DNA of 64,000 nucleotides from Phaeosaccion multiseriatum (lineage: Eukaryota; Ochrophyta, other classes), in NCBI GenBank assembly GCA_965112735.1, contig OZ218950.1:1240001-1304000 (forward strand). The letters are read 5' to 3'. Of this stretch, positions 44,301 to 53,914 are shown piece after piece. The notes under the pieces were generated by a model. It ran no database searches. It was not told the origin of the DNA and saw only the letters and a list, made by a program, of their open reading frames with translations. Numbering within the stretch: the first letter of the stretch is position 1; every line of letters begins with the position of its first letter. Position numbers and translations under genes: made by a program.

Positions 44301-46448
44301 GTCCGCACCAGCCCAGTCACCCAGCTGTGACGCCAGTCCTCGCCACTTTGGACGCCTCTCGTCAAAACCGTCAGCGGTACCCTTGATGCAGTACACAGGC
44401 TCCTAAGTAGAGCCATGAGGGCGTAGGCGGCTCGTGCTTGCGGGCTTCCTTCTGCGTCTTCTTCGCCAGCTCCGGGTATTAGCACGTACAAGACTCGAGC
44501 CCACTCGTCCTCTCCAAGAAGAAGAGCACCATCATCCCCGGAGGCGTCCATCCGCCCATATCGAGTGTGTACGTCCACGTTCTCCGGAGCACAGCGCCGC
44601 ACGGCAGCAATAACTGCAGTCTCTCCCTCCCTCTCGTCCTGTGGAATAACCACGAGCCACTTTTGACGCGCCGCAGCCTCAGCAGGGTCAGTATCACTTC
44701 CAGGGCCCTCGTCTTGTGTAGACGACTCAGTGGTCTGCCATTCAAGCGAGTACATCGCCCGACGAAGCGGATTGGGGCGCGCAAAGCCTCTCGCCCGCTG
44801 AGTGCGGAACCCACGCATCTCCATAAGAATCTGCTTGCTATCAAAGTCGGCAATCTTGATATCAAACTTGATGCTGTTGCCCCCGGGCTCCACTTCACCG
44901 AGCGTCGCGTGCACCCAAACCTGCTCTCCCGTTATGGGGGCAGAAACGATCACCTCGTCAAAGCCAACAGGCAGGAATGGAGCTCCATCCCTCGCTCTCA
45001 GCAACTGGCGTGGGATTGCGTGCAAAAGTGAGTGAGTCGCATTGTCGAGCACCGCAGGGTGCATAGCAAAGCCCGTTACCTCCCAAGGCTCGCACAGGTC
45101 CGAGTCGAGAGCACGCACGACCGATAGCACCTCTCCGGCATTGGCGAACATCTGTACATTCCGCTCAAAGCGAGGGCCATAGTTGAAGTTGGCATCCACC
45201 ATTGCCTTGTACAGGCCATGGACCAAGTCCACAGTCCCTACCCGCCCCTCGATTCCCTCTATATCCAGCATGTCACGCGGCTCGGTTCGCTCCCTGGCAG
45301 ACACGTGGTCCATCCTCGCGGTCGCTCCCTTGTCACCCTCAATGCCTCCGAAAAACTGCATGCTTCCATCGCTCGCGTATAGAGCACTCAAGCCGTCACA
45401 GACAATAGTATTGCGGCTCTGCGCTTGGTCCGTGCCCGTGTGCTGGAAACCCTCAATCTCCAATGGAGCCACAAAGCTGGCTCCTTGCAGGACGACTTGC
45501 TGCTCCGCCCCGAGCCGTCTTCCTCCTAGAGCAGTGACAACACCCACTTCAATGTATGTCACCCCTGGAATGATCACCACATTGTTGACTGCGTGGTCCT
45601 TGAGAAGGTCCTTGATGTGAGGCGAGAAGGGGCAAGAGAGCCGCATTCCGTCTCCCTCTTGGACCACCTCGCCACTGGGCATGAATGCCAGTGGAGGCCT
45701 GAACCAACGAAACGCTTGGCGTGTGGGGTACAATGCGCCACGCTCTGACTCGCTGTCCTTCTGAAGAGCATCGTTGAGACTGACGCCCTCTCTGTCGGCA
45801 TGCGCGGCCGTACTCCCAGCTCTGGGACCGGATAGCACGGCATGAGTATTGGTTCCGCCGGCGCCGAAAGAGCTCACGGCAGCAACGAGCGCTCCTGTCC
45901 GCCCGCCTTGACCCACGGGCTCCATGGTCACAGGTAACGTCACAGGGACGCCCGTGAGCTCCAGCTCGGGGTTGATGTCCTTCAAATGCAGGTTCGGAGG
46001 GGCGACGCGGTGCTGCAGCACCAGTACGGTCTTGATGAGGCCTGCAATACCTGCTGCACCCTCCAGATGGCCGATGTTGGCCTTCAGCGCACCTACCACC
46101 AAGGCATTTGCCTCGCTACGGTCCGGTCCGCAGTACACTGCCTTAAGGGCGCTCATCTCGATGGGGTCTCCCAGCGCCGTTCCCGTGCCGTGCGCCTCTA
46201 CGAAGCTCACCTCTGCGGGGTCCCTTCCCGCCTCTGTCAGAGCGGCAGACAGGAGCTGCTGCTGAGCAAGAGGACTGGGTGCCGTCAGACGAGCGCTGGT
46301 CCCATTGTGGTTGACAGCACAGCCCTCTATCACCGCTAGCACAGCGTCCCCGCTGGCCATAGCATCATCAAAGCGCTTCAGCACAATGGCACCACATCCT
46401 TCGCCTCTGACGTAACCATTTGCCGATGCGTCAAACGTCTTGCAGCGC
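41343..46448 (-). CDS. PKS-NRPS exon: KS(C-half)-DH-ER-KR-ACP without AT, then next KS (N-half)
   Basis: 1701 codons, phase 2 in and out. KS C-half ([25 protein letters not shown]); dehydratase (catalytic His in LKDHAVNNVVIIPG, downstream HPAVLDNATHSLL); enoyl reductase (VGLNFRDVL, IHAASGGVGLAAVQYAQ for NADPH); ketoreductase (ISGGLGALGLVTAQHL, TSMAGVLGNAGQANYAAANA); ACP ([18 protein letters not shown]); then the N-half of the next KS with VDTACSSSLVALEGACSS. All beta-carbon processing domains are present, so a fully saturated unit is predicted. There is no acyltransferase between KS and DH, only a roughly 60-residue linker. Confidence 0.85.
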
Positions 46449-46603
46449 CTGTCACGAGGAAGAGAAAGGTTGGTGGGGTGTGAGTGGGGTGCAACGGAAG
46501 GTCTTGTTTGACTGTAGCGAAGACGCCCAAGAATGAGCTGCACGGAGCAGAAAAGGGAAAAATGCTTCAGAGCACTCAGACCAGAGCGGCCAGTGCCACT
46601 TAC

Positions 46604-49600
46604 CAATCGGGGGAGAGGAAGGTCCCCGCAAGCAAGGACTGAAAGGCGCTTTTCCCGAGCAGCAGGTTCACGCCACCGACCACCGCCGAGTCGCACTTGC
46701 CCAGGCGGAGGCAGCGTCCAGAGCCACCAGGGACGACGAGCATGCTGTCTGCAGCAACGCGCTGGGGCCGCAGAGGCCCAGAGTGTAGGATACGCGATTA
46801 GCAATGTTCGAAGCCGTCAGGCCCATTCCGCCGTAGGCGCTCTGAGCAGCGGCATCTCCTGCCACGAAGCCCCAGTCCGTGTCCGACAAGCCCACGAACA
46901 CGCCGGTGTTGCTGCCCCGCAGGCTGCTCTTGCTGTGGCCGGCGCGATGGAGGGCCTCGAAGGCCACCTCCAGCATGAGGCGCTGATTGGGGTCCATTGC
47001 CTCTGCCTCGGCAGCACTGATACCAAAGAAGGCATTGTCGAACATCTCCACGCCCTCGATGAACCCTCCCTGTAGCTGCAGCTCGCCCGTCTTACTCTCC
47101 CACCTGTCGTGTGGCGCTGCCGTAATGCAGTCTCTGCCCTCGCACAACATTGACCAGAACTGCTCCGGGCTATTGGCTCCACCGGGGAGGCGACACGCCA
47201 TACTCACCACAGCGATGGGGGCTCGAGAGTCCGAGGACAAGTGTTGTCCTGTCAGCACCTTTTTACCCCCCTCTACATCATCCAGCACCTCGAGAATCTG
47301 GGCCTCGAGCCACGCGGCCATTGCAGAGACAGATGGATACGAGAAGAAGGCGCCATTCGACACGGGGACACCACACCAGGCCTCGATTCGCTTGCGAAAC
47401 TCCACGGACGCCATCGAATCGAGTCCGGCTTCCATCAAGGGCATCGTTGCTGCCAAGGTGAAGCCCTCGCCAACACACTCGACCACCATGTCCGTCAGGA
47501 CCTGCTCGATCCTCTCCCGCCGTGCTGACTCCGGCAAGAGCAGGAGCTCCTCCCGCACCTCGGCGTTGACGCTGTACCCTCTTGACGCCTCATCATTTTC
47601 TCCGCGGTCTGCCAATTGCCCGAGAAAATCGCTGTGCACCGGGTCCAAGCTCGCTCGAAATCTGCCCCACCTCATGGCCGGCATGACGGCCACCTCCTGC
47701 ACGTTGGCTTGCGCTTGACTTGCAAGGACGGCATCCAGAGCCTTCATACCTAGCGCCGATGAGATCAGGCCCACTCCGGTCATCTCCGCAGCTTTGGACA
47801 CCATTTCAAGCCGCACCGCCATACCCACGTCGCCCCATGGGCCCCACTGAACGTTGGAAGCAGGAAGGCCAAGCTGGCGTCGGCGGTACCGCATCAGCCC
47901 GTCCAAAGCAGCGTTTGCCCCGGCATAGGCGCTCTGATTGGACAAGCCAAGCAAAGCGGAGGTCGATGAGTACGAGGCGAAGAAGTCGATCTCCTCCCTG
48001 CCGCTCGCCGCCCACGCGAGGCACAGCGCGTGGAGATTCCAACCTCCCTGGATCTTGGCGGCAAAGACATTTCGCACGTTCTCTTCCGTCTCGCCCGACA
48101 ACATTCCCTTTGCGCCAGTCACCCCCGCTGCGTGAATCACACCCCGAACATGAGGTAGCCCCACCAAGGCCGTTGCTACAGCATCTCGAAGCTGGCCCAT
48201 ATCGGACACATCGCAGGCCACGGCCATAGCGGTGACACTCTCCATGCTCTGCAGGGCCTGCCACAGCTCTGAAACTTCCTCTGTCGCCCGGCCGCTTCGA
48301 GAAAGGAGGAGCAGGTGTCGAGCACCCTGGGAGACCAAGTGATTCGCCGTCGCCAGACCCAGCCCACCCAGCCCACCGCTGATGAGGTAGGTCCCATCCT
48401 CTCTGTACGTGAAGCGATCGACTCCTGCCGATGTCAGATGGAGTGAGCTGGGCACCAGCCTCGGAGCGAGGATCCCACACCCTCGAACCAGCAGGTCCAC
48501 GCCTCGCGCTCCGTCGTGAGCTTCTGTAGCCAGCGTCACCGCCTGGGAGACAGTTCGGGCTTCCATCTCCTCTACTCTAGGTCGAGCATCCTCAGACTGT
48601 GGAGACATGGCACACTCAAGGTCCACGTGGTTCACGGAGAGGTCGCCCCGCTCCAGGCGTATGCTTCTCACCAGCCCCACCACCCAGCTGTCCTGCCAAC
48701 CAGCACCGCTGTACACTCCCGTTGTGACCACAGTGACGGGCATCATTGCCTCGTCCCCGCCTAAGCTCTGTACAGTTTGCACAAAGTGGATTGCCCCATC
48801 GGTAGGAGAGCACGTCCCTGACGACGCCAAGTAGAAGAGATGGGCCCCATGGAGCTGCGCGTCTGAACCGACCGACTCCACCACGTGCACATCCACACCA
48901 TTTGCTGTCGCCGTGCTTCCGATAGCTTCCAAGGCTCTGTAGTTGCTCGATGCGTGCTGCCCTTCGGCTGCCTCGGGAATCACGACGAGCCACGGAAGGC
49001 TGTCGGGCGCAGAAGCCTGCTGCGAAGCCGAGGGTACCTCCACCGCCTCCCACTCAACAACATAGAGCGGGCCCTGCTCAACCTCACTCCGCGTCTGAGG
49101 TGCTGCTGTAGCTCGCGCTGTGTACCAAGGAAAGGCCTTGCGCGTTGGGAACAGGATGCGCTCCTTACACTTTTGCTGCTGTACTGTGCTCAGAGCCGCT
49201 CCAAAAGAATCCTCAGAGCTCTTCCCGCGCGTGAGGGAAGAGATCCACGCCAGGCCCTCGCGACGCTCGCAGTTGGCCCCCATACTGCTCAGCACCGAAT
49301 TGGGCCCCACCTCAACGATGCTCAGGTCAGCCCCCCTCCCGTCTCCCATCCAGTGCTCCACCAGCGTGTGGATGCCTTCTGCGAACAGCACTGGCGACAG
49401 CATGTGTTGCACCCAATACGTCGCCTGCGTCACCTCCTCCCCTCTCACCACCTCACCCGTCACGTTGCACACCAGGGGAATGCGTGGGGCGCTGAATGAC
49501 ACCTGCCTCAGAACCTCCTCCAGCGCACGTACAGCGGGCTCCATCAGAGGAGAGTGGAAAGCGTGCGACACCTCCAGGGCCTTGCAGCCCACCCCATCTG

Positions 49601-50883
49601 CCGTCAGCCTCTCCACCACCTTGTCCACAGCACTGCGAGCTCCAGAGATCACGCTCGCGCTCGGTCCATTCGACGACGCCAGCACCACCTCGCCTGCCCC
49701 CCCCGCAGCGTTGATACTTGCCAAGGTAGCCACGCGGCCTGCCCTCACTGCGAACATCACTCCCTTGCCCTCGGGGCAGGCCTCCATGGCGGCTCCTCTC
49801 TTGGCGGACAGCATCAGCCCGTCCTCCAGCGACATGACGCCGGCCACGCACGCCGCCACTACCTCGCCCAGGCTGTGGCCCATCACCATGGACGGCTCCA
49901 CACCCTCCGACTTCCACAGCTCACACAGGGCGTACTCCAGCACAAACAGGCACGGCTGGCAGTAGCGTGTCTCCTTCAGCAGCGCTTCTGCAGTCTCCTC
50001 CTCCTCCTTCTCGTCCTGAGCGGCGGTAGGGTACATGAGCTCCACCACAGACTTGTCCAGCCATTCCCGCTCCATGAGCAGCCTGCTGCACCGCTGCACG
50101 CACTCGCGGAACACGCCCTCCTTCTCGTACAGCTCCCTGCCCATGCCCACGTACTGCGAACCCTGTCCTGTGAACAAGAACGTCACCGGCGAACTGTTCT
50201 TGCCTCGCTGCCCATCCAGCTGCAGCAAGGCTCGGCTCTCGCTCTCCTCCACCATCGTCGGTCCGAAGCTGCTGAGCACCGCATGGACGTTGGCTCCTCC
50301 CGCGCCGAAGGAGCTGACAGCAGCCGTGCGCCTCTCCCCGTCCCTGGCACTTAGTGGCACCATCGTAGACGGCAAAGTCACCGGAAAGCCATCCAAACGA
50401 AGCTCCGGATTGAGCTTCCTCATGTGGAGATTTGGGGGAGCAGATCCATGCTGAAGGACCAGCAGAGCTTTGATGAGGCCAGCAATTCCGGACGCACCCT
50501 CTAGATGCCCGAGATTGGTCTTCACCGCCCCAACCACCAGGGGCCGAGCTTCCTCGCGGCCATGGCCATACACGGCCCTCAAAGCACTCATCTCGATGGG
50601 GTCGCCGAGAGAAGTCCCGGTGCCGTGCGCCTCCACGTAATCAATCTCCAGACCGCTCAAGCCGGCCTCCGCCAGTGCCTGCTCCATCAGACGCTGCTGA
50701 GCAGAAGGGCTCGGGGCAGTGTAGCGCAAACTTCTCCCGTTGTGGTTCGCAGCGCAGCCATTGACAACAGCGAGGATGTGGTCGCCAGTGGCCTGTGCAT
50801 CATCCAGTCGCTTCAGTACCACGGCGCCACAGCCCTCACCTCGGACGTAACCGTTGGCCGCAGCGTCGAACGTATTGCAGCGC
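46604..50883 (-). CDS. PKS-NRPS exon: KS(C-half)-AT-KR-ACP, then frameshifted KS (N-half)
   Basis: KS C-half; AT ([20 protein letters not shown] near residue 336, HAFHSP); KR ([16 protein letters not shown] near 834, [11 protein letters not shown]); ACP ([18 protein letters not shown] near 1155); then a KS start (IAVVSMACRLPGGANSPEQF) and cysteine (LQTACSSSLVALD). Just after, near 46709, the frame breaks. Other copies read ALxxACSSLRLGKCD, but here about 7 nt (the CSS codons) are missing, and the original frame resumes as LRLGKCDSAVVGGVNLLLG. The exon is 4280 nt; adding 7 nt gives exactly the phase 2 demanded by the next exon. Donor GTAAGT at 46602-46603. Confidence 0.8.
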
Positions 50884-51036
50884 CTGACCATGAGGAATTG
50901 AGGGTTTGCAAAAGTGAAGAACAGACAAGAGGAAATCCATCAGCAGCAACAGGGGCCTTTCAGACAGCTTGGGCCTTTTGATATGGCTCTCATCGCGGCC
51001 CCAAGAACAAGCTACCACCCACACAAAAGAAACACA
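50884..51036 (-). other. KS intron remnant upstream of the retrotransposon
   Basis: A near-copy of the intron at 41183-41342. The acceptor (GGTCAG) adjoins the exon at 50883. The rest of this intron, with its donor, lies on the far side of the inserted element at 63605-63615. Confidence 0.8.
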
Positions 51037-51231
51037 TGTTAGAAGTGGCCTAGTTGGGGTCCCTTGGGGACCCAATCAGTAGTGTAACGGCCGGAAAACG
51101 GGCCAACTAGACGGTAAATCAGTAATAAAGAAAGGAAGCGCAGCCTGCGTGTGGGCTGGCTTCCGGGTGCTTGCTTCAGCTTCTGCTCTGCTCTAGCTTG
51201 GCTTTGAGGCTAGCTGTCGGTAGTTTCGACA
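51037..51231 (+). repeat. 5' LTR
   Basis: Starts TGTTAGAAGTGGCC and ends TTTCGACA. Contains a small inverted repeat GGGTCCC-TTG-GGGACCC at its 5' end and AATAAA at 51124-51129, which may be the polyadenylation signal. The sequence just after it (ACCCGGAAG) does not start with the TGG of usual tRNA primer-binding sites, so the primer is unknown. Confidence 0.9.
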
Positions 51232-51352
51232 ACCCGGAAGACCCGAAAGACACAGGTCTGAGATCCAGCTTTGAGACTGATTTATTGTGTTGGCTTGAGC
51301 TTTGCTTCCAGCTGCCCAGCGTTAGGCCGTTGACGGCTTTAGGCTTGCTAGG

Positions 51353-52084
51353 GTGGCACTGGCTGAGGAGGGGATGGAATTCCTGCGTCGCCACGCTGCT
51401 AGGGTGGCACTGGCTGAGGAGGAGGGGATGGACTTCCTGAGTCTTGCATCGGCGGAGGGCGCTACGAGTGACGCTGCGGGCGGTGGAGCTGATGGTGGTG
51501 CTGCGGACGTGGGGTCGGTGGTATCTGAAGCTGCTGCTCCTCCTGCGGAGGTCACTGCCAGCCCTGGGGCTTTGGACCGCGTGCGGGAGGCGTTGCGTAG
51601 GGGGGAGGAGTCCCTGGAGTCGCCCTCTTTTTGTGAGGGGTCTGCGATTACGGCTGCTGCCGCTTCCCCTCCTGCTGCTGGGGTGAGGCCGCTGCCGGTG
51701 GCGGAGTCGGAGGTTTCTTTCCACTCGGGTGCTGCAGAGTCGGTGGGCCAGGAGGAGAGCACGGTGTGGGATGTGGTTGGCACGCCCTTGGTCCCTCTTG
51801 TTGGTGCGTCTGGCGGGGCTCGGGTGGTGGATCAGCCAGCGGAGGGAGAGAAGACACCGGAGCAGGAGGACACTCGGGTTCTCCAGGAGGCACCAAGCTG
51901 CGCAGCTCATGGCGGCCCAACTGTGGGAGAGCAAGGCGGAGACGGCGGCCCTCCGGCGGGAACTGGAGGTGCTGCGGCTCTCGAGGGCGGAGCAGCAGCG
52001 GGAGTTTGCGGTGGAGCTGCAGCAGCAGGTGGCGGCGGAGCTGCAGCGACAGATGGCGGCGCAGCCGCAGCCGGCTGCGCCTGA
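51353..52084 (+). CDS. Upstream ORF overlapping gag in another frame
   Basis: 243 codons, rich in Ala, Glu and Gly, opening with a tandem duplication (ALAEEGMEFLRRHAARV / ALAEEEGMDFLSLA). It overlaps the gag frame for about 175 nt. Its sense declines after TPEQEDTRVLQEAP, just where gag becomes convincing. It may be the original Gag N-terminus separated by a frameshift, or a separate small product. Confidence 0.4.
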   Translation: MALAEEGMEFLRRHAARVALAEEEGMDFLSLASAEGATSDAAGGGADGGAADVGSVVSEAAAPPAEVTASPGALDRVREALRRGEESLESPSFCEGSAITAAAASPPAAGVRPLPVAESEVSFHSGAAESVGQEESTVWDVVGTPLVPLVGASGGARVVDQPAEGEKTPEQEDTRVLQEAPSCAAHGGPTVGEQGGDGGPPAGTGGAAALEGGAAAGVCGGAAAAGGGGAAATDGGAAAAGCA

Positions 52085-53213
52085 GGGTGCTGCCCAGTTG
52101 GAGGTGGAGACGATGCAGCGGGAGCTGTTAGCGGCGCAGCTCCAGCAGGTTAAGGATGCCGCACAGGGGGGGGTAGAGGTGCTGCAGCAGCAGGTTAAGG
52201 ATCTGCTACAGCGGGACATGGAACGGGAGCGGGAGCGGGCACGGCAGCAGGCACTGGGTGTGCTGCAGGCGCCCGCCCGTCATACGGTGCAGACGATCAC
52301 GCCGCCCGTGGGTGCTATCCGTGTGCTCCAGGAGCAGAAACTTCCCTCTCTATTCGATGCGGCTGGACAGCCTCATCCTCGTGCTGTGGTGCTCACACGC
52401 ATGTACAACTGGGTGAGCATTCTGCAAGGACAGGAGATCTTGACTTCTACTGGGTCCGTGCTTCCGGGCCAAGGGCGGGTGATGGAGCAGCGAGTGCTGG
52501 CCGACTTGGGTGCAGTGGATCGGGCCACTGTCCTGGCGGAGGCTCAGAAGGGTGCGTCGTGGATGGAGGGCGACCAGCACGTCACATTGGAGTGGGAGAC
52601 GGAGAGTGCACAGTTCCAATTGCTCGCGAGGTGTCTGTTGCGTCTCTTCGGCGTTCCTGTTGCGCGAGACGGCCTCCAGCAGCTTGTCCAGACGTTGGTG
52701 CGGGAGGCCAAGCCTCTGGAAGCGTCCACCGTTCCTGCCGAGGTGAACCAGGCGCTCGCCAGGCTGCTCACCAAGCTGGCGGAACTCTCTCTGTGTCTGG
52801 CGCAGGTGACGGGGCAGGCCACGGATGAGCAAGCCTTGGTTACGGGCCTGCTGGCGGTGCTGCGGCCAGAGGTCGAGATTCGGCTTCGTCACGGCTCGTT
52901 GCCATTAACTGACGGCATGACCAACTTCTGGCTGCGCTGGGAGTCGGCGACTCCCTCGTGGAGTGATTTCTACGCCGCCTTCCAGAAGGCATTTCCTTCC
53001 GCGACTCGGGTGCTCCAGGCTGGTAGCCCACTTACGCTCTCTTCTACTGGTGGGGCTCCGCGGGCCCGTGGTGGTGGTGGTGGTGGTGGTCTGCGCACTC
53101 CGCGCGGGGGAGTGGCCGTGAATGCGGTGGAGCAGCATCAGGAAGTGGCCGTGAATTCGGTGGAGCAGCATCTGGACCATCAGCCGTCACAGGAGGTGGG
53201 GGTGAATGCAGTG

Positions 53214-53244
<31 letters not shown>

Positions 53245-53546
53245 CGGCGCAGCAGCCGCGGCTCACGCCCACCCAGCAGCGGCCCTTGCTGTTCCACGGC
53301 TCGGTCAAGCAGCGTGGCAACGGCAATGCCCCATTTAACTGCATGACTTGTCGCCGCGCCGGCCATGGATGGATAGAATGCAACGCCATTCCCGCTACGC
53401 GTGAGGAGCTGCTCGGCCTTGTGAGTCGCGTGCAGCGGCGGCAGGCGGTCAGAGCGCTGCACCAGGAGTCCGACATGTCTGAAGCCGTAGCAGCAATGGT
53501 GGCGGGCACTCTGGCGGCGCAGGACGGGTTCAAGTTCGAAGGCTGA
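51909..53546 (+). CDS. Gag polyprotein with CCHC zinc knuckle
   Basis: Start chosen at the ATG giving MAAQLWESKAETAALRRELE; the frame is open further 5' but without a convincing start. 545 codons plus TGA. The N-terminal part (about residues 1-120) is a Gln/Glu-rich coiled coil. A capsid-like helical region follows (LPSLFDAAGQPHPRAVVLTR to WSDFYAAFQKAFPS). Near the end is a nucleocapsid knuckle C-M-T-C-RRAG-H-GWIE-C, an exact Cx2Cx4Hx4C. Gag would assemble the particle and package the RNA. The terminator is a lone UGA in the same frame as pol. Confidence 0.85.
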
Positions 53547-53582
53547 CGGTGCCCCGGGGCTGCTTGGCCAGCAGCCCTGGGG
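53544..53582 (+). promoter_or_regulatory. Gag-Pol stop-codon readthrough signal (UGA-CGG plus stem-loop)
   Basis: TGA (53544-53546) is followed directly by CGG. Five nt later a hairpin starts: bases 53552-53564 pair with 53570-53582, 13 bp (12 Watson-Crick, one G-U), around a 5-nt loop. No other stop lies between this TGA and the end of pol at 63371, in the same frame. UGA-CGG with a 3' stem is an established readthrough context in several plant RNA viruses. Readthrough would make Gag-Pol as a minor product. Confidence 0.8.
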
Positions 53583-53830
53583 ACCACGACCGCAGCGCGT
53601 GAGGATAGCGTCGGCGTGGGGGGACAGGGGGGGAGGGCAGGCAAGAGCAGTGTAGAAGATAATGAATGTACTTCGCACCTATCTTGTTTGTCAGACCCAC
53701 CTTTGCCCCATGCCGACGCTCAGCGTAGGAGCGGTCAGGCTAGTCGTGTAGAGCAGGAATCACCTGCCATCAGAGTTTATCGGAGTGACATGTGGTGTGG
53801 CGACAGACTTGCTGAGCTGCGACGCAAGCA

Positions 53831-53914
<84 letters not shown>

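Noticed and set aside
20511-50891. Bacterial contamination as the source of the PKS-NRPS region
   Set aside because: At least ten GT-AG introns with matching phases, microsatellite introns and an LTR retrotransposon inside show it is eukaryotic nuclear DNA, whatever its ultimate origin.
53544-53546. UGA as a general sense codon in this organism
   Set aside because: Other genes here end in TGA (the PKS-NRPS at 20511-20513 and pol itself at 63369-63371), so reassignment is not supported; local readthrough explains it better.
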